Below are positions 24,314 to 31,363 of a stretch of DNA of 64,000 bases, in pieces (position 1 is the first letter of the stretch; each line of letters opens with the position of its first letter). Made by a program: the position numbers and the translations under genes. The stretch lies in the NCBI RefSeq assembly GCF_900188105.1, contig NZ_FZNP01000018.1, positions 1 to 64,000 on the forward strand, read 5' to 3'. This DNA is from Actinomadura mexicana (GTDB lineage: Bacteria > Actinomycetota > Actinomycetes > Streptosporangiales > Streptosporangiaceae). The notes below the pieces were generated by a model. That model saw only the letters and a list, made by a program, of their open reading frames with translations, had not been told where the DNA came from and did no database searches.

Positions 24314-25408
24314 GTGTTGGCACCCATCGTGCACGTCCTCGGGGCGAGGCCCAACTTCGTCAAGGCGGCGCCGGTGATATCGGCGCTCGCCGCGGCGGGC
24401 GCCGAGCAGGCGGTGATCCACACCGGCCAGCACTACGACGCGCGCATGTCGGAGATCTTCTTCGACCAGCTCGGGCTTCCCGAGCCCGACGTCAACCTCG
24501 GCGTCGGGTCGGGCGGACACGCCGAGCAGACCGCCGCGCTCATGATCGGGCTGGAGAAGGAGTTCACGGGTCGTTCACCCGCGCTCGTCATCGTGTACGG
24601 CGACGTGAACTCGACGATCGCCGCCGCCCTCGTCGCGGCCAAGCTGCACATCCCGGTCGCCCATGTGGAGGCCGGGCTGCGCAGCTTCGACATGACGATG
24701 CCGGAGGAGGTCAACCGCAGGATCACCGACCAGCTCTCCGCGCTGTGCCTGGTCACGAGCCCGGAGGGGATCGGCCACCTGGCCGCGGAGGGCGTCGCGG
24801 TGGAGCGGGCGCACCTGGTCGGCAACCCGATGATCGACACGCTGCTGGCCAACCTGGACCAGTTCGACACGGCCGCCGTGCGGGCGGCGCACGGGCTGCC
24901 GGAGCGCTACGTCCTCGCGACCGTGCACAGGCCCGCGAACGTCGACGCGCCGGAGACGGCCGCGGCCCTCGTCCGGCGCCTGCACGGCGTCGCCGACCTC
25001 GCCGACCTGGTCATCCCCGTCCACCCGCGCGGGCGGGCCAACCTGCTGGCCGCCGGGCTGGACGGGCACGACCGCGTGCACATCCTGGAGCCGCTCGGGT
25101 ACATCGACTTCATCGCGGCCGTGCGGGGGGCGGCGGCGGTCGTCACGGACTCGGGGGGCCTGCAGGAGGAGACGACGATCCTCGGGGTGCCGTGCCTGAC
25201 CGTCCGCCCCAACACCGAACGGCCGATCACGATCACCCACGGCACGAATCGGCTCGTCACGTTCGAGGAACTGGTGCCGGGGGTCCGCAAGTGCCTGGAA
25301 GGGGGATCGGCGCCCGGGGGCGGGCCGGGCGAGCGCAGGCCGCCGCTGTGGGACGGCCACGCCGGCCCCCGCATCGCCGAAGTGATCATGGAGTTCCTGG
25401 GTGAGTGA
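24314..25408 (+). CDS. wecB: UDP-N-acetylglucosamine 2-epimerase (non-hydrolysing)
   Basis: 364 residues from GTG 24314, which has AGAAGGGAA just upstream; an ATG at 24296 lacks a ribosome-binding site. Family motifs: VLGARPNFVKAAP, VIHTGQHYDARMSEIFF, VYGDVNSTIAAALVAAKLHI, VAHVEAGLRSFD, MPEEVNRRITDQLS, VTDSGGLQEE and RPNTERPITI. This enzyme interconverts UDP-GlcNAc and UDP-ManNAc in the cytoplasm for surface polymers. The C-terminus carries a Gly/Pro-rich insertion. It starts a three-gene operon (next gene overlaps by 8 bp) and diverges from the GT4/dehydrogenase pair. Confidence 0.92.
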   Translation: MLAPIVHVLGARPNFVKAAPVISALAAAGAEQAVIHTGQHYDARMSEIFFDQLGLPEPDVNLGVGSGGHAEQTAALMIGLEKEFTGRSPALVIVYGDVNSTIAAALVAAKLHIPVAHVEAGLRSFDMTMPEEVNRRITDQLSALCLVTSPEGIGHLAAEGVAVERAHLVGNPMIDTLLANLDQFDTAAVRAAHGLPERYVLATVHRPANVDAPETAAALVRRLHGVADLADLVIPVHPRGRANLLAAGLDGHDRVHILEPLGYIDFIAAVRGAAAVVTDSGGLQEETTILGVPCLTVRPNTERPITITHGTNRLVTFEELVPGVRKCLEGGSAPGGGPGERRPPLWDGHAGPRIAEVIMEFLGE

Positions 25409-26144
25409 CGAGGAGCGGAACGTCAAGGCCTACCAGCAGCTCGGGCGGCTGAAGTCCACGCTGCGCGAGCGCGAGGCGCGCCTCGACGAGATGGAGAGGC
25501 GGCTCGCGGCCCTGGAGGCATCGACGGCCGTCCAGTTCGGGCGGCTGGTCGCCGGCGCGGCGCGCAACCCCAAGCGCGGCAAGCGGCTGCCGAGGGAGCT
25601 GTACCGGCTCTGGCGCAAGCGCAGCGCCCCGGTCTCGGCGAGGGCGGCGCGCACCGGCGGCGGCGGCGTGCAGCCGGACCGCGTGAACCGGCCGGAGGAC
25701 CGCCTGCTCGTCGCGGGCCCGTCCGACGTCCCGATCATCGCGGGCGTGCTCGCGCCCGGCACGGCCGCCGTCCTCGCCGAGCACGCCAAGGTCGTCGCCC
25801 TCTACCCGCACGACGCCGCGATCGCCCTCGAAGCCGCCGACGTGGACGCGCTCGTGGTGGACGCGGCGGCCGGCGAGCCCGGCGGGCCGTGGGCCTACCT
25901 GGGGGTCCCCGGCATGTACGACCGCGATCTGGCGCTGCACGAGATCCGCCGGATCGCCGCGGCCCGCTCGCTCCCGCTCGTCCTGTGGGGCGAGGCGCCG
26001 CCCGCCACCCTGGCGTCCCTGCACTGGGACGCGACCGCCACCGCGCCCGCCGGGCTCGCCCGGCTCCTCGACCCGGCGCCGCCGGACGGCCCGGGAGACC
26101 GCGCCGCCCCGAGCACAGCCGTGCCCAGGGGTCCGGCCCGTTGA
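25401..26144 (+). CDS. coiled-coil protein of glycopolymer operon, unknown function
   Basis: 247 residues. GTG 25401 overlaps the epimerase stop. Residues about 8-45 form a clear coiled coil (LGRLKSTLREREARLDEMER), then a basic patch (NPKRGKRLPRELYRLWRKR) and an alpha/beta-like domain with DRLLVAGPSDVPIIAGVL. No glycosyltransferase signature is complete. Short coiled coils of this kind often occur at the ends of surface-polysaccharide enzymes, so it may organise the epimerase and the downstream double glycosyltransferase. Function unknown. Confidence 0.7.
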   Translation: MSDEERNVKAYQQLGRLKSTLREREARLDEMERRLAALEASTAVQFGRLVAGAARNPKRGKRLPRELYRLWRKRSAPVSARAARTGGGGVQPDRVNRPEDRLLVAGPSDVPIIAGVLAPGTAAVLAEHAKVVALYPHDAAIALEAADVDALVVDAAAGEPGGPWAYLGVPGMYDRDLALHEIRRIAAARSLPLVLWGEAPPATLASLHWDATATAPAGLARLLDPAPPDGPGDRAAPSTAVPRGPAR

Positions 26145-26155
26145 AAGGAACCACA

Positions 26156-28321
26156 GTGCGACCACGTGCTCTCGTATACGGCGATGTCGACCTCAACATC
26201 ATCGACGGCTCGGCCATCTGGGCCCAGGGCATGGTGCAGGCCCTGGTCCGGGCGGGTTGCGAGGTGACCCTGGTCCTCAAGGCCCCCGTCCGGACCGGCC
26301 GGCTCGTCGACCCGCTGCGCGCCCTGCCCGGCGTCACCGTCCGCAGCCCGCACGCCGAGGGCCTGTTCGAGGGCGCCGCCGGCATGGCCGCGCGGCAGGC
26401 CGCCGCGGTGCTCGCCCGCGTCGACGAGGAGGACCCGTACGACCTCGTCGTCGTGCGCGGCCGCCTCCTCGCGGGCAAGCTCGCCGCGGGCCCGATGGCC
26501 GGGCGGCTCTGGACGTACCTCACCGACGTCCCGCAGTCGGCCGCGGAGTTCACCGCCTCGGCCAAGGGCGACCTGCGCCGGATCGCGGACGCCTCCCGCA
26601 TGCTGCTCTGCCAGACCGAGGAGCTGCGCGGGTTCCTGGAGGGCGCCGTCCCGGCCACGGCCGGCAAGAGCGTGCTGTTCCCGCCGGTGGTCGTGCTCCC
26701 GGACGGCCTGGAGACGCGCCGCCCCGGCCCCTCCGACGGCCCGCTCCGCCTCGTCTACACCGGCAAGTTCGCGCCGCGCTGGAACACCTACGAGATGACG
26801 TCCCTCCCGCGCCTGCTGGCCATGCGCGGCGTGCACGCCGAGCTGCACATGGTCGGGGACAAGATCCACGACGACCCGTCCGACCCCGGCTTCGCGTCCC
26901 GGATGAGGACCGCGCTGGAGACGGGCGAGGGCGTCGTCTGGCACGGCGGCCACCCGCGCGCCGAGGCGATGCGCCTGACCGCCGCCGGCGACGTGGGCCT
27001 GTCCTGGCGCGACGCCTCCATGGACGCCAGCCTCGAACTGTCCACGAAGGTGCTGGAGTGCGGGACGCTCGGCGTCCCGGTCGTCCTCAACCGCACCCCG
27101 ATGCACGAACGGCTCCTCGGGACCGACTACCCGCTGTTCGCCGCCACCGAGGACGACGTGCTCGACGCCCTGACGCTCATCGGCAAGAACCCGGAGGTCT
27201 TCACGCTCGCCGCGGACCGCTGCCGCGCGGCCGCCGCCGGATTCACCCTCGACGCGGCCGCCGCCCGCCTCCGCGACCACCTGGCGCAGGCGTTCCCGGA
27301 GCCGTCCGAGAGGGTCCTCGCCGTGAAGGGGCGCCGCCTGCGCGTGGGGGTGGCGGGCCACGACCTGAAGTTCTTCTCCCGCCTGCTGGACTACCTGCGC
27401 TCCCGTCCCGACCTGGAGGTCCGGGTCGACCACTGGGCCGCGCTGAAGGCCCACGACGAGGAGCGCAGCCAGGCCCTGGTCGACTGGGCGGACGTCATCG
27501 TCTGCGAGTGGTGCGGCCCGAACGCCCTCTGGTTCGCCCAGCGCAAGCGCCCGGACCAGCGCCTCGTCGTGCGCCTGCACCGCTTCGAGCTGTACGCGGC
27601 CTGGCCGAAGCAGCTCGACATCGGCGCCGTCGACCAGGTCGTCTGCGTCAGCCCCCACTACAGCGCGCTGACCCGCGAGATCACCGGCTGGCCCGCCGAG
27701 AAGGTCGTCACGGTCCCGAACTGGGTGGACGACGCGCAGCTCGACCGCGCCAAGCTCCCCGGCGCCGAGCACCACCTCGGGATGATCGGCATCGCCCCGT
27801 CCCGCAAGCGCCTGGACCTGGCCCTGGACGTGGTCGAGGAGCTCCGCCGCGACGACCCCCGCTTCACCCTCTTCGTCAAGTCCAAGCTCCCCTGGGAGTA
27901 CTGGTGGATCTGGCAGAAGGACGAGGAGCGGGCCCACTACGAGGAGGTCTTCCGCCGCATCCGCCGCTCCCGCCTACTTTCCGGCGGCGTCGTGTTCGAC
28001 TCCTACGGCCGCGACGTGCCCTCCTGGCTGCGCCGCATCGGATGGGTCCTGTCCACCAGCGACGACGAGAGCTTCCACCTCGCCCCCGCCGAGGGCATGG
28101 CCTCGGGCGCCGTCCCGGCCCTGCTGCCCTGGCCCGGCGCCGACACCATCTACGAGCGCCGCTGGATCCACGACGACACCTCCGCCATGGCCGCGTCCAT
28201 CGCCACCACGGTCTCCCTGAACCGCTGGCGGGACGATGCCGAGCAGGCCCGCGCCCAGGTGAAGGCCGCCTACGGCCTGGACGAGGTCTGCCGCCAGTGG
28301 ACGGACCTCCTCACCGGCTAG
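26156..28321 (+). CDS. tandem double GT4-type glycosyltransferase
   Basis: 721 residues from GTG 26156, with GAAAGGA upstream. Two GT-B-like halves are seen. The first (about 1-385) starts RALVYGDVDLNIIDGSAIW and contains LRLVYTGKFAPRWNTYEM and ELSTKVLECGTLGVPVVLNR. The second (about 395-721) starts RLRVGVAGHDLKFFSRLLDY and contains VRLHRFELYAAWPKQLD, VVTVPNWVDD and FHLAPAEGMASGAVP. Each has a C-terminal donor-site E-x7-like region. Such fusions can add two sugars in sequence to a growing repeat. It is the last gene of the epimerase operon and converges on the HxlR gene with a 4-bp overlap. Confidence 0.83.
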   Translation: MRPRALVYGDVDLNIIDGSAIWAQGMVQALVRAGCEVTLVLKAPVRTGRLVDPLRALPGVTVRSPHAEGLFEGAAGMAARQAAAVLARVDEEDPYDLVVVRGRLLAGKLAAGPMAGRLWTYLTDVPQSAAEFTASAKGDLRRIADASRMLLCQTEELRGFLEGAVPATAGKSVLFPPVVVLPDGLETRRPGPSDGPLRLVYTGKFAPRWNTYEMTSLPRLLAMRGVHAELHMVGDKIHDDPSDPGFASRMRTALETGEGVVWHGGHPRAEAMRLTAAGDVGLSWRDASMDASLELSTKVLECGTLGVPVVLNRTPMHERLLGTDYPLFAATEDDVLDALTLIGKNPEVFTLAADRCRAAAAGFTLDAAAARLRDHLAQAFPEPSERVLAVKGRRLRVGVAGHDLKFFSRLLDYLRSRPDLEVRVDHWAALKAHDEERSQALVDWADVIVCEWCGPNALWFAQRKRPDQRLVVRLHRFELYAAWPKQLDIGAVDQVVCVSPHYSALTREITGWPAEKVVTVPNWVDDAQLDRAKLPGAEHHLGMIGIAPSRKRLDLALDVVEELRRDDPRFTLFVKSKLPWEYWWIWQKDEERAHYEEVFRRIRRSRLLSGGVVFDSYGRDVPSWLRRIGWVLSTSDDESFHLAPAEGMASGAVPALLPWPGADTIYERRWIHDDTSAMAASIATTVSLNRWRDDAEQARAQVKAAYGLDEVCRQWTDLLTG

Positions 28322-29001
28322 ACCGCTCCTCCCGTCCGGGCGGCACGGGGGACGGCGGCGAAGGGAGGGAGGGTGAACCACGTCGGGACGCCGCGGCGCA
28401 GGTGCTCCGGCCCGTGCAGCTCCACCGTCCCCGCCCGCAGGGCGTCGGACCAGGCCAGGTCGCCGCGCCAGATCTCGACCAGGGCGCGCAGGGGAGCGGC
28501 CACGGTGACGGAGACCTCGTGCCCGGGGTCCTCGTCGCAGAGGTCGGCCGTGCCGGAGTCCAGGACCAGCCACCAGTGGCGGGCGGCGGGCGGGACGTCC
28601 GGGAAGCCGAACAGGACCACGGTGCGGCCCTCGGGCGCCGCGCCGGCGTCCACGTGCCGGCACATGTCCCAGAGCAGGAGCTTGGGGTCCAGGTCGCGCT
28701 CGCCCAGCTCGCCGATCCAGCGCACGCCCCAGACGGCGAGGGCCTCCACCACCGGGCGCAGCTCCACGCCCGCCGGGGTCAGGACGTAGCGGTCGTCCCG
28801 CTTCTCGACGACCCCGGCGCGCACGAGCTGGTTCAGGCGCTTGGCCAGGAGGGTGGGCGACATGCGCGGCACGCCGCGCCGCACCTCGTTGAAGCGCTCG
28901 CTCCCCGACAGGAGCTCGCGGACGATCAGCAGCGTCCAGCGCTCGTCGAGCAGCTCCATCGCCTTGGCGACGGGACAGAACTGGTAGTACGAAGCCCCCA
29001 T
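28318..29001 (-). CDS. HxlR-family winged-helix regulator with C-terminal sensor domain
   Basis: 227 residues. The N-terminal half is HxlR-like: YQFCPVAKAMELLDERWTLL, ELLSGSERFNEVRRGVPRMS and LNQLVRAGVVEKRDDRYVLT. The early cysteine (Cys9) is where redox- or electrophile-sensing HxlR proteins carry their reactive Cys. The C-terminal about 110 residues resemble SCP2-like sterol-carrier domains often attached to actinomycete HxlR regulators. It is divergent from a methyltransferase gene, and a palindrome between them is the likely operator for both. Confidence 0.85.
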   Translation of the reverse strand: MGASYYQFCPVAKAMELLDERWTLLIVRELLSGSERFNEVRRGVPRMSPTLLAKRLNQLVRAGVVEKRDDRYVLTPAGVELRPVVEALAVWGVRWIGELGERDLDPKLLLWDMCRHVDAGAAPEGRTVVLFGFPDVPPAARHWWLVLDSGTADLCDEDPGHEVSVTVAAPLRALVEIWRGDLAWSDALRAGTVELHGPEHLRRGVPTWFTLPPFAAVPRAARTGGAV

Positions 29002-29043
29002 GACGGGCAGGCTAGGCGGCCGCGGCGCCGGCTGCCAGGGCCG

Positions 29044-29058
29044 GTACAGATCCTGTAC
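29044..29058. promoter_or_regulatory. GTACAG-N3-CTGTAC operator between HxlR and methyltransferase genes
   Basis: A perfect 6-bp inverted repeat separated by ATC lies in the 114-bp divergent gap. HxlR regulators bind GTAC/TAC-type dyads, so autoregulation together with control of the methyltransferase is plausible. The symmetry is seen; the protein-site pairing is inference. Confidence 0.55.
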
Positions 29059-29115
29059 TAGGAGCGCGCCCGGCCGATCCCTAGCGTGGACGTCCACGAC
29101 ACGAGGGGAGATGTC

Positions 29116-29928
29116 ATGGGGGATGCGGTGAAGGCCGCGCATCGGGCGATGTGGGCGTCGGGCGACTACCCGGCGCTGGCGGACGAGGTGATCCCGGAGC
29201 TGGGGGCCGCGCTGGTGCGCGCCGCCGGGATCGGGCGCGGGCAGCGGGTCCTGGACGTCGCGGCGGGGACCGGGAACGCCGCCGTCGCGGCGGCGCTGGC
29301 GGGCGCGGACGTGGTCGCCGGCGACCTGACGCCGGAACTGCTCGACGCCGGGCGGGCCGCCGCGGCGCGGCGGGGCGCGGAGCTGGAGTGGCGGGTGGCC
29401 GACGCGGAGGCGCTGCCGTTCGAGGACGGGGAGTTCGACGCCGTGCTGTCCTGCGTGGGGGTCATGTTCGCCCCGCACCACGAGGCCGCGGCGGCCGAGC
29501 TGGTGCGCGTCTGCCGGCCGGGCGGCACGATCGGGCTGCTCAACTGGACGCCGGAGGGGTTCATCGGCCGGATGTTCGGCGTGATGAGGCCCTACGCGCC
29601 GCCGCCCCCGCCGGGGGCCCAGCCGCCCCCGCTGTGGGGGAGCCCCGAGCACGTCCGGGCGCTGCTCGGCGAGCGCGTCACCGACGTCGGCTTCCGGCGC
29701 GACGCGCTGCGGGTCGACCTGTTCGACAAGCCCGGCGACTTCCGCGACTACTTCAAGGGCCGCTACGGGCCCACGATCAGCGTCTACGACCGCATCGCCG
29801 GAGACCCGGGCAAGGTCGCGGCGCTGGACGAGGCCCTCGCCGGCCTGGCCCGCGAGCACGACCGGGGGGCGCCGACCCTGTCCATGGACTGGGAGTACCT
29901 CCTGGTGACGGCCCGCCGCGCCGGCTGA
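29116..29928 (+). CDS. class I SAM-dependent methyltransferase
   Basis: 270 residues from ATG 29116, preceded by GAGGGGAG. SAM-binding motif I is VLDVAAGTGNAAVAAA, acidic motif II is AGDLTPELL, then VADAEALPFEDGEFDAVLS (motif IV), and RVCRPGGTIGLLNW (post-motif). This matches the UbiE/Methyltransf_11 group of small-molecule methyltransferases. A Pro-rich loop (YAPPPPPGAQPPP) follows. Substrate unknown. Divergence from an HxlR regulator suggests induction by a small electrophile or similar ligand. Confidence 0.87.
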   Translation: MGDAVKAAHRAMWASGDYPALADEVIPELGAALVRAAGIGRGQRVLDVAAGTGNAAVAAALAGADVVAGDLTPELLDAGRAAAARRGAELEWRVADAEALPFEDGEFDAVLSCVGVMFAPHHEAAAAELVRVCRPGGTIGLLNWTPEGFIGRMFGVMRPYAPPPPPGAQPPPLWGSPEHVRALLGERVTDVGFRRDALRVDLFDKPGDFRDYFKGRYGPTISVYDRIAGDPGKVAALDEALAGLAREHDRGAPTLSMDWEYLLVTARRAG

Positions 29929-29959
29929 AGGGCGGCCCGGGAAGGCTCCGTCCATGAGA

Positions 29960-29990
29960 AAGGTCCCCGCGGCGCCGCCGCGGGGACCTT
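29960..29990. terminator. bidirectional hairpin terminator
   Basis: A perfect 14-bp stem (29960-29973 with 29977-29990) and 3-nt loop lies between two convergent genes, starting 31 bp after the methyltransferase stop and ending 13 bp before the CDP-alcohol phosphotransferase stop. AA/TT pairs at its base give short U-tracts both ways. Confidence 0.8.
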
Positions 29991-30003
29991 CCGGAGGTAC
30001 GGG

Positions 30004-31014
30004 TCAGCCGGAGCTGCCGACGGCGGCGCCGGCCTGGACGGGCTCGGCGGGAAGCGCGGCGCGGTGGGTCTCGATCTTGGCGTTGAGCTTGGCGAGGCTG
30101 CGGCTGTAGTCGCGGCTGGAGAGCCAGAACTTGTAGATGATGATCAGCTCGAAGGCCAGCAGGCCGATGCCGCTGAGGATCACCACGGGGATGATGGCGC
30201 CCGGGACGATCGCGGCGGCGATCGGGGCGACGATGAAGACGCCCATCTGGAACTCGATGCCGCTGATCAGGTGGGGGCGGATACGGCCCGTCATGAGGAC
30301 GTTGCGGATGCGGGCGTACCAGGGGAAGCGCTGGTTGAAGCCCGCCTGGAGGACCGCCGCGTTGGGGTCGTCGCCGACGACGCGGTTCTCCGCGTCGGCC
30401 TCGGGGTCCTCGGTGAGCGCTTCGGCGGAGCGCAGGTCCTCGTCGGCGTCCGCCAGGTCGCCGTTGGCGCGGCGGGCGGCGAGCTCCAGCGTCCGGGCCT
30501 CCTCGCGGGCCGCGGTGAGGGTCGTCCGCATCTGCGAGCGGACCTTGTATATCTCCAGCGCGTCCATGTAGCGCAGCATGTCGAGGAAGACGACGCCGAG
30601 CGCCGTCCAGACGTAGGCGACGTTGCCGGTGGCGGCGTACTGGCCGGCCATCAGGGCGATCGCGCAGGCCAGGACGCGGACGCGGTCGAAGATGTAGTCG
30701 AGCCAGGCGCCGAACACCGAGCCGGTGCCCTTCAACCGGGCGATCTTGCCGTCCATGCAGTCGAGCGTGAACGACAGGTGGTACAGCAGCGCGCCGGCGA
30801 GCAGCCACGGCCAGGACGCGACGGCGAAGCAGGCGCCGGCGGCGAGGCCGAGGACGAGCGCGCCGACGGTGAGCTGGTTCGGCGTCACGCGCGTCCGGTT
30901 GGCCGTGAACTTGACCAGCCTTGCGGCGAGGGGGTCGACCAGCAGCACGGTCCACCAGGCGTCACGCGCCTTGTACGTCCGTTGCCGAACGTCGTCGAGC
31001 GTGAAGTTCGCCAT
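30004..31014 (-). CDS. CDP-alcohol phosphatidyltransferase with intact motif and charged insertion
   Basis: 336 residues; AAAGGAAC precedes the ATG. The catalytic motif is complete: DCMDGKIAR, eight residues, then GAWLDYIFDRV, giving all four aspartates. Hydrophobic helices flank it. Between about residues 165 and 235 a hydrophilic, Glu/Ala/Arg-rich segment (TAAREEARTLELAARR onward) interrupts the usual helix bundle and may be a cytoplasmic coiled coil. The family joins a CDP-alcohol to a second alcohol. The enzyme sits beside the two TagF-type genes, so it may make a lipid or linker for the wall polymer. Substrate not determinable. Confidence 0.85.
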   Translation of the reverse strand: MANFTLDDVRQRTYKARDAWWTVLLVDPLAARLVKFTANRTRVTPNQLTVGALVLGLAAGACFAVASWPWLLAGALLYHLSFTLDCMDGKIARLKGTGSVFGAWLDYIFDRVRVLACAIALMAGQYAATGNVAYVWTALGVVFLDMLRYMDALEIYKVRSQMRTTLTAAREEARTLELAARRANGDLADADEDLRSAEALTEDPEADAENRVVGDDPNAAVLQAGFNQRFPWYARIRNVLMTGRIRPHLISGIEFQMGVFIVAPIAAAIVPGAIIPVVILSGIGLLAFELIIIYKFWLSSRDYSRSLAKLNAKIETHRAALPAEPVQAGAAVGSSG

Positions 31015-31363
31015 GGGGTTCCTTTCGTTCGCGGAGCGGTCTGATCGTATCGGCTGTCCGGTTCCGGTCACTGGCGATCTCCCGGATCGTGATCGTCCGG
31101 TCACTTGACGATCACCGCCGTGGGTGCAGGGGGCGGGGCGCGCGTACGTTCCGTCCTGCCCCACGTCCGGGCCGTCACCGTCCTCGGCCATCCGGCGCCG
31201 CAGTGGTTCGGCGATTCGCCCGGGTACTGGAGGCCGCGATCGGGTTCCGGACGACACGCGTCCCAGTGGATATCCGATCATGCTGTGGCCGCTCAACCCG
31301 TTCCACGGTTTCAGCCTGATCGTCCCGTTCGCGTGCGCCGCGCTCGGCCTGGCGTGCCGGCGG
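31015..31363 (-). promoter_or_regulatory. 349-bp non-coding region upstream of CDP-alcohol phosphotransferase; direct repeats
   Basis: No credible gene is seen here; open frames are antisense or low quality. It must hold the promoter for the phosphotransferase. CCGGTCACT occurs twice, at 31064-31072 and 31097-31105, exactly 33 bp apart, each followed by GATC after a few bases. Same-face spacing (about three helix turns) suggests a repeated regulator site. Confidence 0.4.
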
